A stretch of 64,000 bases of DNA. Origin: Sulfurimonadaceae bacterium (lineage in GTDB: Bacteria > Campylobacterota > Campylobacteria > Campylobacterales > Sulfurimonadaceae). The notes below the pieces were generated by a model. It saw only the letters and a list, made by a program, of their open reading frames with translations. It made no database searches and was not told the origin of the DNA. The stretch's first letter is position 1. Each line of letters opens with the position of its first letter. Location of the stretch: positions 21,102 to 85,101 of the forward strand of contig JAQUHB010000009.1 in the NCBI GenBank assembly GCA_028683835.1, in the 5' to 3' direction. Below, piece after piece: positions 31,963 to 41,032 of this stretch. A program made the translations under genes and the position numbers.

Positions 31963-32921
31963 TTGTTATCCTTTCTTAGAAAATAAAACTTCGCGATCGA
32001 TATCACCGCAAAGCTAATAATAAAGAGTAAAAATGCAAGGTAAAAGAGTGCAGATGTTTTCATCCCTGTCGCTTCACCAAAACTATTTGCCATAGCAACT
32101 GGAATCGAAACAGTCGGGGAAGTGAGAGAAGTCGGCAGTGAAAAAACAGAACCAATCAAAAATGCAACTGCCATGGTTTCACCAAGTGCGCGTCCAAGTG
32201 CTAGAATCACCGAACCAATGATCCCTGCTTTTGAATATGGAAAGATGATATCTTTGATCACTTCAAATTTTGTAGCACCCAGAGCGTATGCTGATTCTTT
32301 TAAGACATCCGGTGTCGTTCGCATACTATCTCTTGTAATCGCAGCCATAAACGGAAGTATCATAACTCCAAGCACAAGACCTGCTGTTAAAAGAGAAACC
32401 TGATATCCGCCTACAAAACTTTGAACTATAGGAGCGAAGTAAAAAAGTCCCCACATACCAAAAATGATACTTGGGATCGCAGCAAGAAGCTCGATTGCAA
32501 TTCCCACAATATTTGAGATCTGTTTTGGAGCAATCTCAGCTAAAAAGACTGCAATTCCCATGGCAATTGGTAAAGCAAAGATCATAGCGATCAAAGTAGA
32601 AAGAAGTGTACCAACGATAGGAATCAATCCACCGTAGACAGTTTTTGTAGGAACATCACTTGTGTTACCGGCAAGCATTGATGCTAAATCGTCATCATCT
32701 GATGATACAGCTGCTTTTGGTTCTTCTTTTTTTACAGGAGTGGCAGCTATATCATTTTCGATAGGAACTTCTTCATCCCAAGCTTTTTCTTTTATAAATC
32801 CAAAACCATACTCTTCTATAGCAGGTTTGGCAGTATGAAATAAACTAAAGAATATAGACGCAAGTAGTACCATGACAAGTGTGGCACTCATAAAAGAGAC
32901 AGTTTTAAAGAGTTTTTCCAT
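31959..32921 (-). CDS. pstC: Phosphate ABC transporter permease PstC
   Basis: GTLLSTLIAMIFALPIAMGIAVFLAEIAP; LKESAYALGATKFEVIKDIIFPYSKAGIIGSVILALGRALGETMAV. Confidence 0.94.
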   Translation of the reverse strand: MEKLFKTVSFMSATLVMVLLASIFFSLFHTAKPAIEEYGFGFIKEKAWDEEVPIENDIAATPVKKEEPKAAVSSDDDDLASMLAGNTSDVPTKTVYGGLIPIVGTLLSTLIAMIFALPIAMGIAVFLAEIAPKQISNIVGIAIELLAAIPSIIFGMWGLFYFAPIVQSFVGGYQVSLLTAGLVLGVMILPFMAAITRDSMRTTPDVLKESAYALGATKFEVIKDIIFPYSKAGIIGSVILALGRALGETMAVAFLIGSVFSLPTSLTSPTVSIPVAMANSFGEATGMKTSALFYLAFLLFIISFAVISIAKFYFLRKDNK

Positions 32922-33001
32922 ATTGATACCATTCTATAAATTTTGAAAAATACATTAGATGCACTTTTAAAAACATATTTTCGGCGGAATTCTAAGATAA
33001 T

Positions 33002-33023
33002 TTTGTTACAAATTGATTACAAT
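33002..33023 (-). promoter_or_regulatory. Pho-box-like tandem 11-bp direct repeat upstream of pstC
   Basis: + strand TTTGTTACAAA TTGATTACAAT; the TTACA core repeats with exactly 11-bp spacing; lies between pstS stop and pstC start. Confidence 0.5.
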
Positions 33024-33029
33024 AAAGAT

Positions 33030-33056
33030 ACAGCTTGGAGTAAATCCCCAAGCTGT
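33030..33056 (-). terminator. Hairpin in the pstS-pstC intergenic region (attenuator or processing stem, no clear U-tract)
   Basis: ACAGCTTGG-(AGTAAATCC)-CCAAGCTGT: perfect 9-bp stem just downstream of the pstS stop. Confidence 0.5.
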
Positions 33057-33072
33057 GGGGATATAGGAGGAA

Positions 33073-34077
33073 TTATTTGATACCTTTTTCTGCCCAATAA
33101 GTTTGAATTTTCTTAACAAGTTCATTTGGAAGTGGAACATAACCAAGTTTGCTTGCGTCAGCATCACCATTTTTGTATGACCAGTCATAAAAAGCTGTAA
33201 CTTTTTTGTCCATCTCTTTTGCATCAGTCGGTACAAGAATAAATGTAGCTGCAACGATTGGGTAAACACCTTTACCATCTGGATCTGCAATAGCCGCAAA
33301 GAAATCTTTTTTAGGATCAAGATCAGCTTTAGCAGCCGCAGCTTGGAATGCTTTTAAAGTAGGTGCAACAAATTCACCAGCTTTGTTTTGGATAGTAGCC
33401 ATTTCAAGTTTATTTTCTTTTGCATCAGCATAATCAACATAACCGATAGAATATGGAGTTTGTTTGATTTGTGCAGCTACACCAGTGTTACCTTTACCGC
33501 CAACATGGTGGTCACCTGGCCAGTTAAGCTCTTTTTGAACACCGTAAGTTGATTTCCACTCAGGTGAAATTTTGCTTAGGTAATAAGTAAAGTTAAATGT
33601 AGTTCCTGAACCATCAGCACGGTGTACAAAAGTAATTTTTTGGTGTGGAAGTTTTACACCTTTATTTGCCTCAGCGATAACTTTGTCATCCCAGTAAGCT
33701 GCTTTACCAAGAGCGATCTCAGAGATTGCAGCACGGCTTAGTTTTAAGTTCACATGAGGAATATTGTAACTCATTGTAATTGCACCAACAACACCTGGAA
33801 ACTGATAAAGTTTAGCTGCTGCTAATTCTTTAGGAGACAAAGCGGCATCTGTACCAGCAAAATCAACAGCTCTTGCTGATGCATCTTTAATACCAGCTGA
33901 ACTACCTTTTCCGATATAATCGATTTCTTTACCAGTAGCTTTATGGTAAGAACCTATCCAAGCTTGATAAACACTGTACGGAAATGTAGCTCCACTACCT
34001 TTAAAATCTGCAGCAGACAGAGAACTAGTTGTAACCATTAATGCCGCTAATGGCGCTAATAATGCAAGTTTTTTCAT
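33073..34077 (-). CDS. pstS: Phosphate ABC transporter substrate-binding protein
   Basis: Signal peptide; FKGSGATFPYSVYQAWIGSYHKATGKEIDYIGKGSSAGIKD; HRADGSGTTFNFTYYLS. Confidence 0.96.
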   Translation of the reverse strand: MKKLALLAPLAALMVTTSSLSAADFKGSGATFPYSVYQAWIGSYHKATGKEIDYIGKGSSAGIKDASARAVDFAGTDAALSPKELAAAKLYQFPGVVGAITMSYNIPHVNLKLSRAAISEIALGKAAYWDDKVIAEANKGVKLPHQKITFVHRADGSGTTFNFTYYLSKISPEWKSTYGVQKELNWPGDHHVGGKGNTGVAAQIKQTPYSIGYVDYADAKENKLEMATIQNKAGEFVAPTLKAFQAAAAKADLDPKKDFFAAIADPDGKGVYPIVAATFILVPTDAKEMDKKVTAFYDWSYKNGDADASKLGYVPLPNELVKKIQTYWAEKGIK

Positions 34078-34127
34078 TTTGATCTTACCTTTTTTTGTTA
34101 ATTTAGATAGCGATATAGTAATCTGAT

Positions 34128-34149
34128 TTGATTACAAGTTGATTACAGT
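34128..34149 (-). promoter_or_regulatory. Pho-box-like tandem 11-bp direct repeat upstream of pstS
   Basis: + strand TTGATTACAAG TTGATTACAGT; 9 of 11 positions identical; about 50 bp upstream of the pstS start. Confidence 0.55.
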
Positions 34150-34191
34150 GAGAGTTATATGCTATAGTTATGGGAAAATTTAGGAGTCTTT

Positions 34192-34287
34192 ATGCAAGAT
34201 GCATCTGCTGTTGGTGAAAACATTATACTTTTTTTGGTAATTCTAGGCATAGTTGCTATAATACTCACAAGAAAAAAAGGGGAATAA
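34192..34287 (+). CDS. 31-aa single-TM micropeptide (not in supplied ORF track)
   Basis: ATG CAA GAT ... GAA TAA = MQDASAVGENIILFLVILGIVAIILTRKKGE; RBS-like TAGGAG upstream; next gene starts 1 nt after the stop. Confidence 0.6.
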   Translation: MQDASAVGENIILFLVILGIVAIILTRKKGE

Positions 34288-34288
34288 T

Positions 34289-34486
34289 ATGCATAAAATG
34301 AAAAAAAGTCAAAGTGATCAGAACTGGTTTATTATATTTAGCGTAATGTTTATATTTGGATTAGTTTGGGCAATTGTTGGTGATGAGTGGACAAAAGTTG
34401 CATTTGCGACTTTCTCTTTTGCACTCTTTATATATTCGGGTATCAAAATGGAGTTAAACGCTCTTCATTCTAAAAAGGCGCATTAA
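34289..34486 (+). CDS. Small two-TM membrane protein (65 aa)
   Basis: RBS-like GGGGAA before ATG; two hydrophobic segments; ends in an intrinsic terminator. Confidence 0.7.
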   Translation: MHKMKKSQSDQNWFIIFSVMFIFGLVWAIVGDEWTKVAFATFSFALFIYSGIKMELNALHSKKAH

Positions 34487-34496
34487 GCGCTTTTTT
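34478..34496 (+). terminator. Intrinsic terminator containing the stop codon of the 65-aa gene in its loop
   Basis: GCGC-ATTAA-GCGC-TTTTTT, flanked by an A-run pairing with the U-tract; stop TAA at 34484-34486. Confidence 0.7.
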
Positions 34497-34513
34497 AAAA
34501 GACTCTCTTACTT

Positions 34514-35164
34514 TTATATTTTTCTACTTAATGCGTCAATATTTGTACTATTTCCCAAAACGACTATTATGTCATCTTTTTCGAGCAAATTATTATTGAC
34601 AAATGATGTATGCCAAATCCCTTGATGCTTATAAGCAATAGGTTTTAATTCATGATTATTTTCAAATACCGATGAAAGAATAGAGACTCCTACCCAAAAA
34701 TCTGGCACTTTCAATTTTGCGATTTTCATGGTTATTGAAAGATCAATTGTTTCATAACTAATGTTTTCGACCATTTTCTTGACTAGCCTTTTAGCTGATT
34801 CCATTTCTGGATAGATCACTTTTGTCGCACCAAGTTTTGTAAGTATTTGTCCATGTACTGTTGTTATCGCTTTTGCTATCACCGTTTCAACACCAAGATC
34901 TTTAAGTGCCATAACCGTTAAAATACTTGCTTCTATATCTTCACCTATACTAACAACGGCAACATCCACATTTCCTATACCAGCTTCTCTGAGTGCTTTG
35001 ATATCTGTTGAATCAAGGATAACAATATCTTGAATAAACTCGTGAATCTCATGAACTTGTTCTTCATCATGATCAATACCGATCACATTTACACCCTGTT
35101 GTGCAAGCCCTTTTGCCACATGAAATCCAAAATTTCCCATACCGATAACTGCATAATTTTTCAT
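34514..35164 (-). CDS. TrkA/KtrA family K+ uptake regulatory protein
   Basis: YAVIGMGNFGFHVAKGLAQQGVNVIGIDHDEEQVHEI (RCK_N) plus RCK_C. Confidence 0.92.
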   Translation of the reverse strand: MKNYAVIGMGNFGFHVAKGLAQQGVNVIGIDHDEEQVHEIHEFIQDIVILDSTDIKALREAGIGNVDVAVVSIGEDIEASILTVMALKDLGVETVIAKAITTVHGQILTKLGATKVIYPEMESAKRLVKKMVENISYETIDLSITMKIAKLKVPDFWVGVSILSSVFENNHELKPIAYKHQGIWHTSFVNNNLLEKDDIIVVLGNSTNIDALSRKI

Positions 35165-36483
35165 AATATAACCTTTGCTTCTGGATATTTAATACGGCTT
35201 TGAACCGCTTTTCCGATGATAATAACAGTAAATGCAAAAACGCCGATCCGTCCCATAAACATTAAAATAATAATATTTATTTTCCCCCAATTACTAAACA
35301 AGGCACTAAAGCTCAAAACTCCTCCATTACCAGTTGAAAGACCAACCGTTCCAAATGCTGAACAAGCTTCAAAAAGGGTCGGTAAAAATGGTGTGCGTTC
35401 AAACTCGCTCAGAAGGATTGTAGAAGCAACAACATAAATAGACGCTATAAAAATGATTGCATAAGCTTTAGAAATCTGATATTCTGAAATAGAACGGCGA
35501 AAGATATGAGCATGCGTATCGCCTCTAATTGTATACCAGACACCTATAAAAGCCAAAGCGACAACGGTTACTTTCATACCACCCGCTGTACCTCCCGGTG
35601 CCCCACCTATCATCATAAAGAAAGTAGAAAAAAACATATCTGAGCCTGTAAGAGTTGAAAGATCGACTGTATTGAATCCTGCAGTTCTATAGTTGACCGA
35701 AGCAAACCATGCAGCTAAGACTTTATGTTCCCATGAAAGCCCTTTAAAGGCACTGTTCCACTCTAAAGAAAGGAGTAAGAGCATCCCGACAACTATTAAG
35801 ATAGCTGTCATAAGGAGAATGATTTTTGTATTTGTAGAAAGACGTAAAATTCTTTTTTTTCTATAATAATAAAGCTCAGTAATAACCATATACCCGATTC
35901 CACCGAGTATAATCAATATAGGAATCATTATATTGATAACCAAGTCCGTTTTATAGTGCATCAAGTTATCACTGAAAAGGGAAAATCCGGCATTGTTAAA
36001 TGCAGAGATGGCATGAAAAGTCCCAAACCATATTGCTTTTAAAAAAGACATATCCATCCAAAAACGAAGTGTAAGAACGACTATACCAATAAGTTCTATT
36101 AAAAATATACTTGCAAAGACCACTTTCAAAAATCTTACAAGTCCATCCATTCCAGGATAGTTTAAAGATTCTTTGAGGATCAAGCGATCGCGATGTCCCA
36201 GTTTTTGACGACGCATAACGGCTAAAAATGTCACTGCCGTCATATATCCAAGACCACCTATTTGGATAAGAACCAAGATAACCATCTGTCCAAACATTGT
36301 AAAATCCACAGGCGTGTCTTTGACGATCAAACCCGTTACGCAAACTGCAGATGTAGAAGTAAAAAGTGCATCTATAAGACTAAGGTGTCCATGATGAGAA
36401 AACGGCATAAGTAAAAGAAAGGCTCCAAAAACAATGAGTCCAACAAAGCTATAGACGATAACACGTATCTCAGAAGTATGCAA
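35161..36483 (-). CDS. TrkH/KtrB family K+ transporter
   Basis: FTSTSAVCVTGLIVKDTPVDF, NYRTAGFNTVDLS, GGAPGGTAGGMKVT, SAFGTVGLSTG pore-loop motifs. Confidence 0.94.
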   Translation of the reverse strand: MHTSEIRVIVYSFVGLIVFGAFLLLMPFSHHGHLSLIDALFTSTSAVCVTGLIVKDTPVDFTMFGQMVILVLIQIGGLGYMTAVTFLAVMRRQKLGHRDRLILKESLNYPGMDGLVRFLKVVFASIFLIELIGIVVLTLRFWMDMSFLKAIWFGTFHAISAFNNAGFSLFSDNLMHYKTDLVINIMIPILIILGGIGYMVITELYYYRKKRILRLSTNTKIILLMTAILIVVGMLLLLSLEWNSAFKGLSWEHKVLAAWFASVNYRTAGFNTVDLSTLTGSDMFFSTFFMMIGGAPGGTAGGMKVTVVALAFIGVWYTIRGDTHAHIFRRSISEYQISKAYAIIFIASIYVVASTILLSEFERTPFLPTLFEACSAFGTVGLSTGNGGVLSFSALFSNWGKINIIILMFMGRIGVFAFTVIIIGKAVQSRIKYPEAKVIL

Positions 36484-36547
36484 AAACAGTCCTGCAAATC
36501 AAATATTTATTTCGCGAGATTGTACTCTCAATTTCATAAATAAAATA

Positions 36548-37045
36548 TTATTGCTTTATATATGTTGGGATGAGCTCTTTAATACGCTGATATATCTTCT
36601 CAAAATCGGTCGAATAAACGCGTGTATTTGCGATGGAAGTGATAAAGTTTGTATCTTTATGCCAACGTGGAACGATATGAAGATGAATATGTTCGGCAAT
36701 GCCAGCACCTCCACTTTCACCAAGATTCATCCCGATATTAACACCATGCGCTTTAAAACCCTCTTTTAAAAGACGTACCGATTTTTGTGCCAGATCACTT
36801 ACATGCAACCAAGTTTCGCTTGGCAACTCTTCAAGTTTATCTGTATGAAGATGTGGAATAATCATAAAATGCCCCGGAGTATATGGGTACTTGTTCATAA
36901 CGATAAAACAGTATTCATCACGATAAAGTACATGCAAAGAACTATCATCATGCTCATGAGAACTGATATGACAAAACACACAACCCTCGACATGATTGCC
37001 GCTTACATATTCGCTACGCCAAGGCGCATATAAAATATCTTTCAA
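36548..37045 (-). CDS. HIT-family hydrolase
   Basis: CVFCHISSHE and HIHLHIVPRW (histidine triad). Confidence 0.93.
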   Translation of the reverse strand: MKDILYAPWRSEYVSGNHVEGCVFCHISSHEHDDSSLHVLYRDEYCFIVMNKYPYTPGHFMIIPHLHTDKLEELPSETWLHVSDLAQKSVRLLKEGFKAHGVNIGMNLGESGGAGIAEHIHLHIVPRWHKDTNFITSIANTRVYSTDFEKIYQRIKELIPTYIKQ

Positions 37046-37060
37046 AAAAACTCCTTTTAT

Positions 37061-38341
37061 CTATAAAAATGCAAACACAAGCTCTGGAAAAAGAACTGCA
37101 ATACCAAGTGCTGTAAGTTGAAGCAAGATAAATGGGATAATCCCTTTATATATCTGCAAAGTCGTTATCTGATCTGTCGCACCTTTTAAAAAGAAAAGTG
37201 CAAGACCAAACGGCGGTGTCAAAAAAGAGGCTTGAAGATTAAGTGCTATTAGCACTGCAAACCAAACGGGGTCTATCCCAAATGCATGCATGACAGGTAC
37301 TAAAATCGGCACGATGATAAATGAAATCTCTATAAAATCTATAAAGAAACCAAGTACAAATATAGCCAACATCGAAACGCCGATAAACACCCAGACATTG
37401 CCGATATCATTACTAAAAAAGTCAAGTATCAACTCAGTTCCGCCAAGTTCGTTAAAAACAAGACTAAAAGCGGTCGCACCAAAGAGGATCATAAATATCA
37501 TCCCTGTGAGTTTGACCGTTTCTAATGAAGCGTATTTGACCATCTGCATATTGAATGTCTTATTTACCAGACTTAGTAAAAGTGCGCCGATAACTCCAAA
37601 AGCCGCCGATTCTGTCGGAGATGCTATCCCCATGAAGATAGAACCAAGAACGCTCACCATCAAAAGAAGCGGAGGAAACATTGAAAGCAGTATCTCTATG
37701 AACGAGATCTCCTCTTCTACTTCATAAGCGGGTGCGAGTTGGGGTTTGAGATAAGCGATAACTAAAATATAGATGATATAAAGCCCGACAAGAACAAGAC
37801 CGGGAAGGATGGCAGCTTTAAAAAGATCGCCGACACTTACACTCATTACATCACCTAAGATGATAAGGATGATAGATGGAGGGATAATCTGTCCAAGCGT
37901 TCCGCTTGCTGCAACTGTTCCGGCTGTAAGACTTTTATCATATCCTGCTTTGAGCATCAAAGGAAGTGCGATGACGCTCATCATAACCACTGAAGCACTG
38001 ACAATGCCCGTAGAAGCTGCAAGCATCATCCCCACAAGCACGACACTCACACCAAGACCCCCGCGCACTCCACGAAAGAGCATACTCATAGAACTGAGCA
38101 GTTTTTCCGCCATCATCGATTTTTCTAAAACTAATCCCATAGCGATAAAAAGCGGAACTGCCATAAGTGTAGTATTGTCCATGATCCCATAAATACGAAA
38201 TGGAAGAATGTTGAAAACATCAAAGCCAATTTCAGGGATAAACGCTGCAAAGATAAGCGAAACTGTCCCAAAAACAAAAGCGACAGGAATACCGATAAGA
38301 AGTAAAATAAGTACGACCGCAAACATCAAAAGAGCTATCAT
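37061..38341 (-). CDS. dctM: TRAP transporter large permease subunit
   Basis: DctM-like polytopic protein: AASTGIVSASVVMMSVIALPLMLKAGYDKSLTAGTVAASGTLGQIIPPSIILI. Confidence 0.93.
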   Translation of the reverse strand: MIALLMFAVVLILLLIGIPVAFVFGTVSLIFAAFIPEIGFDVFNILPFRIYGIMDNTTLMAVPLFIAMGLVLEKSMMAEKLLSSMSMLFRGVRGGLGVSVVLVGMMLAASTGIVSASVVMMSVIALPLMLKAGYDKSLTAGTVAASGTLGQIIPPSIILIILGDVMSVSVGDLFKAAILPGLVLVGLYIIYILVIAYLKPQLAPAYEVEEEISFIEILLSMFPPLLLMVSVLGSIFMGIASPTESAAFGVIGALLLSLVNKTFNMQMVKYASLETVKLTGMIFMILFGATAFSLVFNELGGTELILDFFSNDIGNVWVFIGVSMLAIFVLGFFIDFIEISFIIVPILVPVMHAFGIDPVWFAVLIALNLQASFLTPPFGLALFFLKGATDQITTLQIYKGIIPFILLQLTALGIAVLFPELVFAFL

Positions 38342-38823
38342 TTTGACAATTCTTCTTTACATGTAAGTACCTCTTTAATGGCTTGCATAATTAAAAATAT
38401 GAAACCAAGCGGCATCAAAGCCTTCACCAAAAAGCGATACGGTAAGCCTCCAGGATCAGAAGAGTTCTCCATCTGTATGAAGCTCAGTTGCGCAAAATGG
38501 ATCCCTTCGTAAACAATAAGAAATGAAAAAGGAATAATAAAAAAGAGTGCGCTAAGAAGGTTGATGATCGACTTTGTTTTGTGGGAGTAAGAGTTGTAAA
38601 AAATATCGACTCTTACATGTGCGCTTTTTTGTAAAGTGTAAGCGATGGAAAAAAGCATCACAATATCAAAAAGATGCCATTCAAGCTCTTGAAGCGCAGT
38701 CGAACCCTCTGAGAAAAGATAACGTGTAAGAGTATCATACAAAATCAAAAGCACTAAAAGAGAAAGTACAAGAGCAGAAAAATAGCCGATGTAAAGGGTG
38801 AACTTGTCTATCTTTTTTTTCAT
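38338..38823 (-). CDS. dctQ: TRAP transporter small permease subunit
   Basis: Four-TM DctQ-like protein, 4-bp overlap with dctM. Confidence 0.88.
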   Translation of the reverse strand: MKKKIDKFTLYIGYFSALVLSLLVLLILYDTLTRYLFSEGSTALQELEWHLFDIVMLFSIAYTLQKSAHVRVDIFYNSYSHKTKSIINLLSALFFIIPFSFLIVYEGIHFAQLSFIQMENSSDPGGLPYRFLVKALMPLGFIFLIMQAIKEVLTCKEELSK

Positions 38824-38832
38824 AACTCTCTT

Positions 38833-40296
38833 TTAGATAAAGTTTGGAGCATCATTTGCAAAAAGGATAATATCCCCTGCTCTTGTTTGTTCACCTAAAA
38901 CCTCTGTCAATTTTGTTTTATCTTTTAAAATAATTTTATTTGCAACAGTCAGATTTTTATCAAAAAGTTCGGAGTTTAGTGCACTTGTGACAATAGCGAT
39001 ATCAAACACTTTGTTGACCGCTTCTATAAACTGTAAGTTCAACTCATCACTGCTCTCAACTAAACCTGGAGTTATGATCACTTTTCTGCCACTATGAAGT
39101 GAACATAGACGAACACCTTCAAGCATTCCATCGATATTTCCGTTATAGCCATCATCCAAAATGATCTTGCCACCCGCATCCATACGCTGTAATCTATGCT
39201 CGACAGGTTTGAGATTTGCGACTGCTTGAGTAATCTCTTCATCTGAGAGACCAAGATGTTTCGCAACCAAAACAGCCGCTTCGATATTCATAGTCTGAAA
39301 CTCACCCAAGATGACAGTATGAAGTTTTAGCTCTTCATTTTGGCTACCATGCGAAGCACCTTGTGGGTGCAAGGTAAATGAAGTTCCCTCGAGATTTGCT
39401 TCTATATCTTTGATATTATCTCCAAAAAATATCACTTTATCATGCGGTTCATCTGTCACAGATGTATGGATAAACGCTTTTTGTAAGCGTGGAGATTTCA
39501 TGATCTGAAGCTTAGTAGCGATGATATTTTGTAAATTTTTAAAATACTCTAAATGTTGTAATCCCACTTTCCCGACTACCACAGTTTGAGGCTCTAAAAA
39601 CTCAGTGATGATGCGGATATCATCCATCTCTCTTGCTCCTGCTTCACAAACATACACCTCAGTATCTGCGGGTAATGATTCGTTGACATCTCTTATGATC
39701 CCGCCGATAGTATTAACACTTCTTGGAGTTGCGTAGACTTTATATTTTGTTGCCAAAATATTTGCTACAAAATTTTTGATACTTGTTTTACCGTAACTTC
39801 CAGTGATACATACGATTTGAAGATTAGCCATTGACTGAAGATGTTTTTTTGCCTCTTGTTTGTAAGTTGCAAAAAGAAATTTTTCTATCAGAGTAGAACC
39901 GATATAAGCCACTACTAAAGGTATAAGGACGCCATAAACTTCGCATCCTTGTTTCATCAAACAAAGTACATCACTAAAAAGAGTCAATGAAACTAAAAGA
40001 ATCAAAAATCTCTTAACTCTCCATGTAAGTACAAGTTTTTTGTCTAAAGCTCTATGCCAAAGAATCAAAGATGGAAGAAAAATCAGAAAAAAGATGATTA
40101 CAAAGTAGTTTCCAGCAATATAATAAGCAACAAAAGGAGCGATAAAATAAACCAAATGCCACCACTGTTTATGATGATTTAGAACAACACGCTGGATCTT
40201 ATAGTCGTACCATTGAAGATTTGTGATGAGATACCAGCCGAGTGTTGTGACGAAAAGTACGTTTGTAACAAAAAGAGTTAATGCCTGATAATCCAA
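38833..40296 (-). CDS. murF: UDP-N-acetylmuramoyl-tripeptide--D-alanyl-D-alanine ligase
   Basis: Mur ligase P-loop VCITGSYGKTSIKNFVANIL; LKPVEHRLQRMDAGGKIILDDGYNGN. Confidence 0.9.
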   Translation of the reverse strand: MDYQALTLFVTNVLFVTTLGWYLITNLQWYDYKIQRVVLNHHKQWWHLVYFIAPFVAYYIAGNYFVIIFFLIFLPSLILWHRALDKKLVLTWRVKRFLILLVSLTLFSDVLCLMKQGCEVYGVLIPLVVAYIGSTLIEKFLFATYKQEAKKHLQSMANLQIVCITGSYGKTSIKNFVANILATKYKVYATPRSVNTIGGIIRDVNESLPADTEVYVCEAGAREMDDIRIITEFLEPQTVVVGKVGLQHLEYFKNLQNIIATKLQIMKSPRLQKAFIHTSVTDEPHDKVIFFGDNIKDIEANLEGTSFTLHPQGASHGSQNEELKLHTVILGEFQTMNIEAAVLVAKHLGLSDEEITQAVANLKPVEHRLQRMDAGGKIILDDGYNGNIDGMLEGVRLCSLHSGRKVIITPGLVESSDELNLQFIEAVNKVFDIAIVTSALNSELFDKNLTVANKIILKDKTKLTEVLGEQTRAGDIILFANDAPNFI

Positions 40297-40297
40297 A

Positions 40298-41032
40298 TTA
40301 GTGCTCCAGTTTTTTCAAGAATGTTTCTTCGATAAGTTGTGAGATAGCTTTTGAGTACTTCATAAAGAAATAGTGATCTCCATCATATGCTACAAACTTT
40401 GAGCCTTGCATCAGGGTAGCTATCTTTTCTCCGCTAGAAAGAGGTGTTGCTGTGTCATTTTTACCCCAACAGATAAGGGCTTTGGATTTAGAATCTGCAA
40501 ACTGTTGGCTAAAATCTTCATTGATAACGCCTTTAAATGTTTCGTACATATAAGTGTTAAGCGTCTTAGCATCTTCTGCGACAAAAAACTTTCTTACATT
40601 GGCAAATCCAAATTTTTTAAGTGCTTTAAAGAGAGCTATTTTTACTTTTACTTTGAAAGATTTTTGTGTATAGATACCCGCACTTGAAAGAAGAACAAGG
40701 ATTTCTGGCTCTAACAAAAGTGCTACTTTTCCGCCAAAAGAGTGACCGACGATAATGTTTTTACTCGCATTGATATGGATCATCAAAAGTTCAATCAAAC
40801 GCGCATAATCAGCCGTCGTTAAAGTGGCGTTACATGTAGAGTTTCCAAATCCGGGAAGGTCGATGTAGATATGGCGAAACTTCTCCATATATGGAGCAAA
40901 GCTCTGCTTCATGAGATTTTTATTTGAGCCCCAGCCATGCAAGATTATAATATCTATCTTTGCCTCTGGATTTACGATCTCATAGCTAATATCAAAAGTG
41001 TGTCTATTATACTGAATAGATTTAACTGCCAC
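40298..41032 (-). CDS. Alpha/beta hydrolase
   Basis: IILHGWGSNKNL, IIVGHSFGGKVAL nucleophile elbow, C-terminal DGDHYFF. Confidence 0.9.
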   Translation of the reverse strand: MAVKSIQYNRHTFDISYEIVNPEAKIDIIILHGWGSNKNLMKQSFAPYMEKFRHIYIDLPGFGNSTCNATLTTADYARLIELLMIHINASKNIIVGHSFGGKVALLLEPEILVLLSSAGIYTQKSFKVKVKIALFKALKKFGFANVRKFFVAEDAKTLNTYMYETFKGVINEDFSQQFADSKSKALICWGKNDTATPLSSGEKIATLMQGSKFVAYDGDHYFFMKYSKAISQLIEETFLKKLEH

